64,000 nt of DNA, from positions 5,909,501-5,973,500 of the forward strand of contig JANTQA010000063.1 of assembly GCA_027625915.1 (NCBI GenBank), in the 5' to 3' direction. Under the pieces are notes generated by a model. That model made no database searches and was not told the origin of the DNA. It worked only from the letters and a program-made list of their open reading frames with translations. Both the position numbers and the translations under genes were made by a program. Source of the DNA: Anaeramoeba flamelloides. Taxonomy: Eukaryota > Metamonada > Anaeramoebidae. This document shows, piece by piece, positions 58,901 through 64,000 of the stretch (positions are counted from its first letter, which is position 1; each line of letters begins with the position of its first letter).

Positions 58901-61900
58901 AAAGAGAGTATTTGATGGTATATATATATATATATATATTAAAAATAGAAATAAACTTTGTTTCAGTCAAAGGGGAATAACATTTTTTTAAAATATCAAA
59001 TATTTTTTATAAATGACCTTTGTAGATTAAATAAGAAAAAAGTAGAATAGTAAACATCAAAGAATAGTTGGTATTCGTATGGAAACAAAACTAATAAATC
59101 AATAGATTTTCTTAAAAATAGAAAAACTCAAAATTCTGAGGTCACCCTATTTAGAAAAACAACAAAGTTCATTTTGATCTCCTATTGAAGATCAAATAAA
59201 ATTTTCAATAGAAATAAATATCTTTTCTCATTAATCATTTTTACTTTATCAATAACATTAGAATAACACGTTTCTACCAAGTGGGTATCGATCTTGCAAT
59301 AAAAAAAAATTTTACAAATGAATTAGGTGTAAAAAAAAAAAGAAGTAAAAAAAAGGAAAAATGTGAAAAAATGATTTCAATTTTGAAAATTTCCGAAATA
59401 AATATTTTCTTCTAATATCCATTCAAATCCTTTAAACACATGTAATTCACTCTCCAAAACTGGGCCCCTTTGACTGGAAAATGGTTTATTATCAAGAAAT
59501 CATGATTTTCATTTGAAATGGTAATTACTCCAAACTTATTGTGAATAATCATAAAATCGTGATATTTGAAAAAAATTTTCCAAGAGGAAAAAATATTTTA
59601 AAAAATAAAAATTGTTTTTGTTTTTTTTTTTATTCTTGAAAAGAGGCTATTCAACAAAATTACCCATGTTTATGTTAGGTTTTTTTTAATTTTTTATTTA
59701 TTAGAAAATCAATAGATTTTTGAAACAAAAACAAAAAGTAAAAAAAAAAATGCTACTGTTAGGTTTTCCAGAATTTAAAAGAATTGAGTAAAATCTCAGA
59801 TTTTTCTCTATTCTTTTGAATTCTAGAAAACTTCCGTTAGGGTTTTTTTAATTTGAGAAATAAACCGAAAATTAAATAAAATTTCGGTTTATTTCACAAA
59901 TTAAATAAATTTTCGGTTTATTTCTCAAATTAAAAAAAACATATGCACTCTACGGTACTTCCTGAAACTCTAAATTTATTTAGAGTTTTTTTATCCTGCA
60001 CTAACTATAATGTAGGCAAGATTATAATTCATAGGATATCTTTTCTTTAAAAAATGAAATGAAAAAAATTATTTTTATAAATAAAGACAAGAAAAAGAGA
60101 AACAAATATAAGAAATGAAAGAAAGTCAAAAAAAAAATAATCAAAAGAAAAAACTGAATTGAAAAGTTTTTTTTTGCACCCCAAGCGTTGAGTGGGTTGG
60201 TGGTTTTTTCCTTTTCTGTCAAATTTTTTTGGATCGCCACCATAATTTGTTTTAATAAAGAGATCTAAATATTTGAACAACTATAGATTAAATGAAATAT
60301 GTTACTTTATTAAGTTTTAATTTAGATTTTTTATAGATGGTTTGCATCTATAAAGCGCAAAGTTTTTAAGAATAAGAGTAAGGATCGAAATTTTCTTTTT
60401 GTTGCTTTGCTTTTTTTTTTTTTGTTTTTGAAAGTTTTTTGCAAGTTTCCCAAATCTTGTTTTCGCAAAATACCAGTACAAGTTACCGACTCGACAGATT
60501 GTAGGGAAAGTTCAATTCGGTTCACTTTGGTTCGGTTTCAAATCGCATCAGTTGGATTCGGTTCTCTTCAGTTGCATAAGTCCAGTTCAATTCGTTTAAG
60601 ATCTGATCACTTCAAGTTTGTTTAAGATCTAATCATGAACAAGTCTATCAATTCTTATAATAATTTTTTCTGACTTTTACCTTCCCCAAACACCTAAAAA
60701 AAAAACAAAAAGAGGAGGAACAAAAGGAACTTAAAAAGGTAAATTTCTTAAATTTGGAAAAAGGTAAAAAGTCTAAAAAATAAAAATTGTTTTTCTTTTT
60801 ATTTTATTTCTTCCAATATTAAAATACCAAATGAATGGATAAATCAAATAATTGAAAATCAAAAAAAAAAAAGATGTTGAATTTTACAATATAGATTAGT
60901 TTTTTTAAAATGGTGTTATATTTCCTTCGCTAGTAAAGTAATCAAAAGGAAGAAAGAGGAATTTTCATTTTTATTGATATATTGATTACAAAAAAAAACA
61001 TTTAAACTCTATTTGAGCTTTCTATTCATTTTAAGAGATTGAAAAAAAAAAAATAAAAAAAATCAAGAAGCAACCTTTCCACACACTCTTTGTAAAGAAT
61101 GAATGGATAATTTTGTTGTTGTGAAAATTTTAATCCATGCCTTTTCTTTTGAATAGATTTAAAAAAATGATTTAATTCGGCATCACAAAATATAGAATGC
61201 ATGTCGAAGTGGTAGTATTCTCAACAATGCTTGTTCTTGTAATATCAAATGATACCATGTGATAAGAGTCAATGATTTACCTCAAGTAATTTCTAGTGGT
61301 GTTGATGCAAAGGTTCGATAGATTCTCCAGCCAATTCAAGACCAAAGATAATAAAACTTTGACCTGATCATTGATTTAATTTATTTCTATTTTGTTCAAT
61401 TGAAAAAAGTGATTTTTTTTTTCCAAGATCTGTTTGTTGATCAAATAAAATTATTCTAATTCAAAAATATGAGTAAATTATCATAAAGCTCATCAACAAT
61501 TTAATCGGGCGTTAATTTTGAACCAAGTTACTTGGACAAACGTAACAATTTGTTATTTTTAATCATGATGTTTTGATAAATATTTAATTGGCATTTATCA
61601 CTATTTCGAATAATAAACATTGCGATTTTTTATAACGATATCATTATTTGAAATAGAAACAATCAATCACTCTCATTTAAAATATTATAAACTAAAATTC
61701 AAATTTTTTTTTTAGAAAATTCTATTAAGTTTCAAATACTTCCAATGATGGTGTCTATTTTAGATACTCTTTGAATTGGAAGTTACAAATTTAGTCACTT
61801 CAAAATTTCCACATTCCCAGATTAAATGGTTCTTTCACTTAACCCTTAACAGTAACAATAAAATTCGAAATTTCTCATCAAGTTAAAACTGTTAAAAGAA

Positions 61901-64000
61901 TAATAATAACCACATTTTACATTTCAAATTTGAAATTAATTTTCATTTTTTCTTAAATATGTAATATCATTTTGTTAACTTTTAGTTTTTTATGTTTTCA
62001 TTTAACTTTTTAAAACAATTATTTAATTTGTTTAGTTATTTCAAAATTTTTTTCAACAATTAATATTATGATAAATTTGAGTTCCTACGAATAGGTAAAC
62101 CCAAATAAAATTATTTGAGGGTATCTAATTTTTGATCGATCAATAATTATTAATAAAATTTATACAAATTTACTAATGTAGATATATATTTGTACCAACT
62201 CCAAAAATTTTGAAGCGGTGTTTTTTTATTCGTCTTGATAATTATTTATTTTTTGTTTTGTGGGTAATGGTAAATTATAAATAATTATAAAAATTTCAAT
62301 TAGTCTAGCTGTCCTAATTTAATATTCCTGATATATCATTTATTTAACAAGACGATTTTTCAAAAAATAGATTTTGATTTGTCAAATATTTTAAATTGGT
62401 TTTTTTTTTTTTATTCAATATACAAATGAATAATTAGGGGAAAAAAATCCAACAATACTATTAATAATTTATTTCACTTTTTCTTAAATACCGTGAAAAA
62501 AAAATTAAAAGAAATAAAAAAATTTTCTTTAGAAACTCATGTAATAACTACAATTTTCTATTTCTCATTTGATATTCATAAAATTTTTTTTATTATTTAA
62601 ACAAGACTTTTTTTTTCAAATTTTTTTAATTTTATCTCAAAAAACGGATCTCATATTATTTTTTTTTTTTTCTCTCCATTTATTTAAATCTTAAAATAAA
62701 ATTAAAAAATTAAAAATAAAACAAAAAATAGAGAATAAGCAATTAATAAAAATTACAAAGAATGAAAAATTTAGATTTTGCAAAAAACATAATAAAAAAT
62801 TAAAAGTGTTTTGCTTTGATGACAAAAAAATGTTATGTCACAAGTGTGCATTTAGTGATCATGAAGGGCATCATTTAAAAATAATTTCATTAGCGGTAGA
62901 ATCTTATAAAAATATATATTTTCCAACCCCCACACAAATAGGATCACTTATTGAAAAAAATACAAATTTCGTGAAATTAATATCCAATAGTAGTAAAGAA
63001 GTTAAATCGCAACAAGAAACTCAATTAAAGAATGTAGAAAATGGGTTCAGTGAAATCATTGAAATGTTGGAAAAAAAAAAAAAAACTATTCAAAATGAAA
63101 TAATTGAAAGTAGTAAAGTACAAATGGAAAAATTAAATGAACTCTTTTTCCAAAAAAAAGACACAATAGAGCAATATAAAGGAATTCTTAAAAATTTAGA
63201 CCTTATAAAAACAAAAAAATTAATAAAAACTGATCCCGTGTTATATTTTCATTATATTTTACCAATAATGGATGTCAACTTTATGAATGAAGAGGAATTA
63301 AAATTACCAATTAAAATCGATAGTCAAGAGAAAAGCTTAAATATTGGTTCAGTTCTTAGAGTAATCAAATCCTTAAAATTATCAAATATATATTCCATTA
63401 AAAATTGCTTTGTAAGAATTGGCAGAAGAAGAACATTTACACCAATCATATTTTTAGTCGAAATCAGGAACCATTTGGGAAAGGCCATTAAAAATTTCAA
63501 GGGCGAAATTATATTGATTATTGAAAACCAAAATGGTGAAACTCACCATTTCACTGATTTCTATTTTAGGTCCAATGAAGGACAGCCAGGAATTGTTTTT
63601 GGTTCATTTGAACCCAAAAGTAATGGCATTTATAAAGTTACAAAGTTGCACATCAATGATGAGGTCAAAATAATTGATAATTTAGCCTTTGAATATTATA
63701 ATCATTCACATACTTTTAAAAGTAGTGGGGCGGGTAGATCTATAATGATATCTAATGGTAATTTGTCAGCCATGCACATCGAATCCAATTATTATAAAGC
63801 TTTGGATTCCCAGGTTGCTCTAAACCAACTGATGGTAAAGGGTAAATACAATTTTTGTTTTAGAATTGAGTCTCATTTAACTGGTTGTGTTTCCTTTGGA
63901 GTCATTCCAAAAAATTCGGTACAGCCGGCTTACAAATGTGGTTGGACTTTTTGTGTTTATTGCCCAAACCGTTTTGCTTGTGGGAAGAATTTAGGTAAAT
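55922..64000 (+). CDS. Tandem B-box / coiled-coil / filamin-repeat / SPRY-like protein (3' end outside)
   Basis: TRIM-like scaffold or ubiquitin-pathway protein without a RING. Exon 1 is 55922-56120 and exon 2 runs from 62732 past the window end. The junction is phase 1, GTAACC...AAATAG, and reads EIT-Q-NKQLIKITKNEKF. B-box 1 lies in exon 1 (Cys 20, 23, 31, 34, 44, 47, His 52, 60). B-box 2 opens exon 2 (Cys 83, His 86, Cys 94, Asp 97, Cys 102, 105, His 110, 113/114). A Lys/Glu/Gln-rich coiled coil follows (about 130-215). Next is a filamin/ABP280-type Ig repeat (about 270-385; ending in a YKVTKLHI strand). From about 399 there is a SPRY/B30.2-like segment (YNFCFRIESHLTGCVSFGVI) that is still open at 64000. 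B-box plus coiled coil plus filamin recalls TRIM2/3/71, which instead end in NHL repeats. The frame is open throughout exon 2. Splitting the two B-boxes between exons 6.6 kb apart is odd, but phase and finger spacing fit. Confidence 0.75.
59020..59325 (+). repeat. Dispersed repeat N, copy 2 (B-box intron)
   Basis: Same orientation and block order as 29645-29950: AAACATCAAAGAATAGTTGG, AGATTTTCTTAAAAATAG, TATCAATAACATTAGAATAA and GTATCGATCTTGCAATAAAA. It is followed about 330 bp later by a family B element, as in the TBC intron, where the gap is about 720 bp. Confidence 0.6.
59652..60120 (+). mobile_element. Family B element, copy 4, with shared tail
   Basis: Starts CAACAAAATTACC. It carries TTAGGTTTTCCAGAATT... 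with the palindromic GAATTGAGTAAAA / TCTATTCTTTTGAATTC core and a repeated TTTCGGTTTATTTC module. Then come GCACTCTACGGTACTTCC and the tail TAATGTAGGCAAGATTATAA, matching 30674-31100. A later block near 60175 (GCACCCCAAGCGTTGAG) matches 31319 (GTACCCCGAGTGTTCAAG). Confidence 0.6.
61190..61325 (+). pseudogene. Possible decayed LINE reverse-transcriptase trace
   Basis: Two short frames, offset from each other, give VEVVVFSTMLVLVISNDTM and VIRVNDLPQVISSGVDAKV. The second resembles the NDLP segment that precedes the FADD motif of non-LTR reverse transcriptases. The FADD motif itself is not visible, and stops surround both pieces. This is a weak resemblance in a short, less A+T-rich patch. Confidence 0.18.
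61735..61865 (-). repeat. Sub-repeat K, inverted copy 3
   Basis: Read on the minus strand it gives GTTAAGGGTTAAGTG, GAAGTGACTAAATTTGTAAC and TTCAATTCAAAGAGTA-like blocks, matching 31115-31260 in the TBC intron. Non-coding. Confidence 0.5.

Larger units (their letters stand above)
56121..62731 (+). other. Giant intron of the B-box gene (6,611 bp)
   Basis: Donor GTAACC, acceptor AAAAATAG, phase 1. It holds a loose family J relative (about 56615-57310), a TA microsatellite (58918-58940), repeat N copy 2 (59020-59325), a family B element with tail (59652-60120), a G+C-richer patch (60460-60625), a possible decayed reverse-transcriptase trace (about 61190-61325) and an inverted sub-repeat K (61735-61865). 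No intact gene is nested inside. Confidence 0.65.

Noticed and set aside
61200-61330. A-box-like TGTCGAAGTGG and B-box-like GGTTCGATAG, a possible tRNA or SINE head
   Set aside because: Boxes are about 110 bases apart with mismatches and no stems; too weak to call.

Overview
The window looks like nuclear DNA of an amoeboid protist. It is extremely A+T-rich (roughly four fifths by eye), with long A, T and TA runs. It holds six protein genes separated by 4-11 kb of non-coding DNA, uses spliceosomal introns and the standard stop codons, and encodes large signalling proteins (Ras-like GTPase, RGS, TBC, alpha-kinase, B-box) with low-complexity linkers. This set is familiar from Amoebozoa and from metamonad amoebae such as Anaeramoeba. 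Wide gene spacing and abundant foldback repeats fit the latter better than Dictyostelium, but the assignment is inference.

Layout: (1) 3942-5386 (+), a two-exon membrane-bound O-acyltransferase of the DGAT1/SOAT family. (2) 15747-9750 (-), a five-exon gene for a ~1,701-residue protein with a CARMIL-like PH/LRR N-terminus, ankyrin repeats, a Ras-like GTPase and an RGS domain. (3) 26823-32513 (+), a three-exon TBC-domain Rab GAP with a 4.4-kb intron. (4) 38017-40593 (+), an unrecognised 858-residue protein. (5) 48108-50591 (+), a vWA/alpha-kinase with a basic then Ser-Asp-repeat tail. (6) 55922 to beyond 64000 (+), a B-box/coiled-coil/filamin-repeat/SPRY-like protein with a 6.6-kb intron, cut by the window end. 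The split genes were rebuilt by reading frames across GT-AG junctions; in each case phase and domain continuity agree.

The spaces between genes and the two giant introns are packed with short terminal-inverted-repeat or foldback elements (MITE-like): at least nine families in one to five copies, some nested, plus dispersed direct repeats. Several have Tc1/mariner-like ends next to TA. No intact transposase was recognised. One composite repeat occurs in both giant introns in the same orientation, suggesting that those introns grew by insertion.

The products point to membrane traffic and signalling: Rab GTP hydrolysis (TBC), G-protein and Ras-type switching (LRR-ANK-Ras-RGS), an atypical kinase, a TRIM-like scaffold and neutral-lipid synthesis. 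Each gene appears to be separately transcribed and nothing resembles an operon. No tRNA, rRNA, CRISPR array or viral element was supported.
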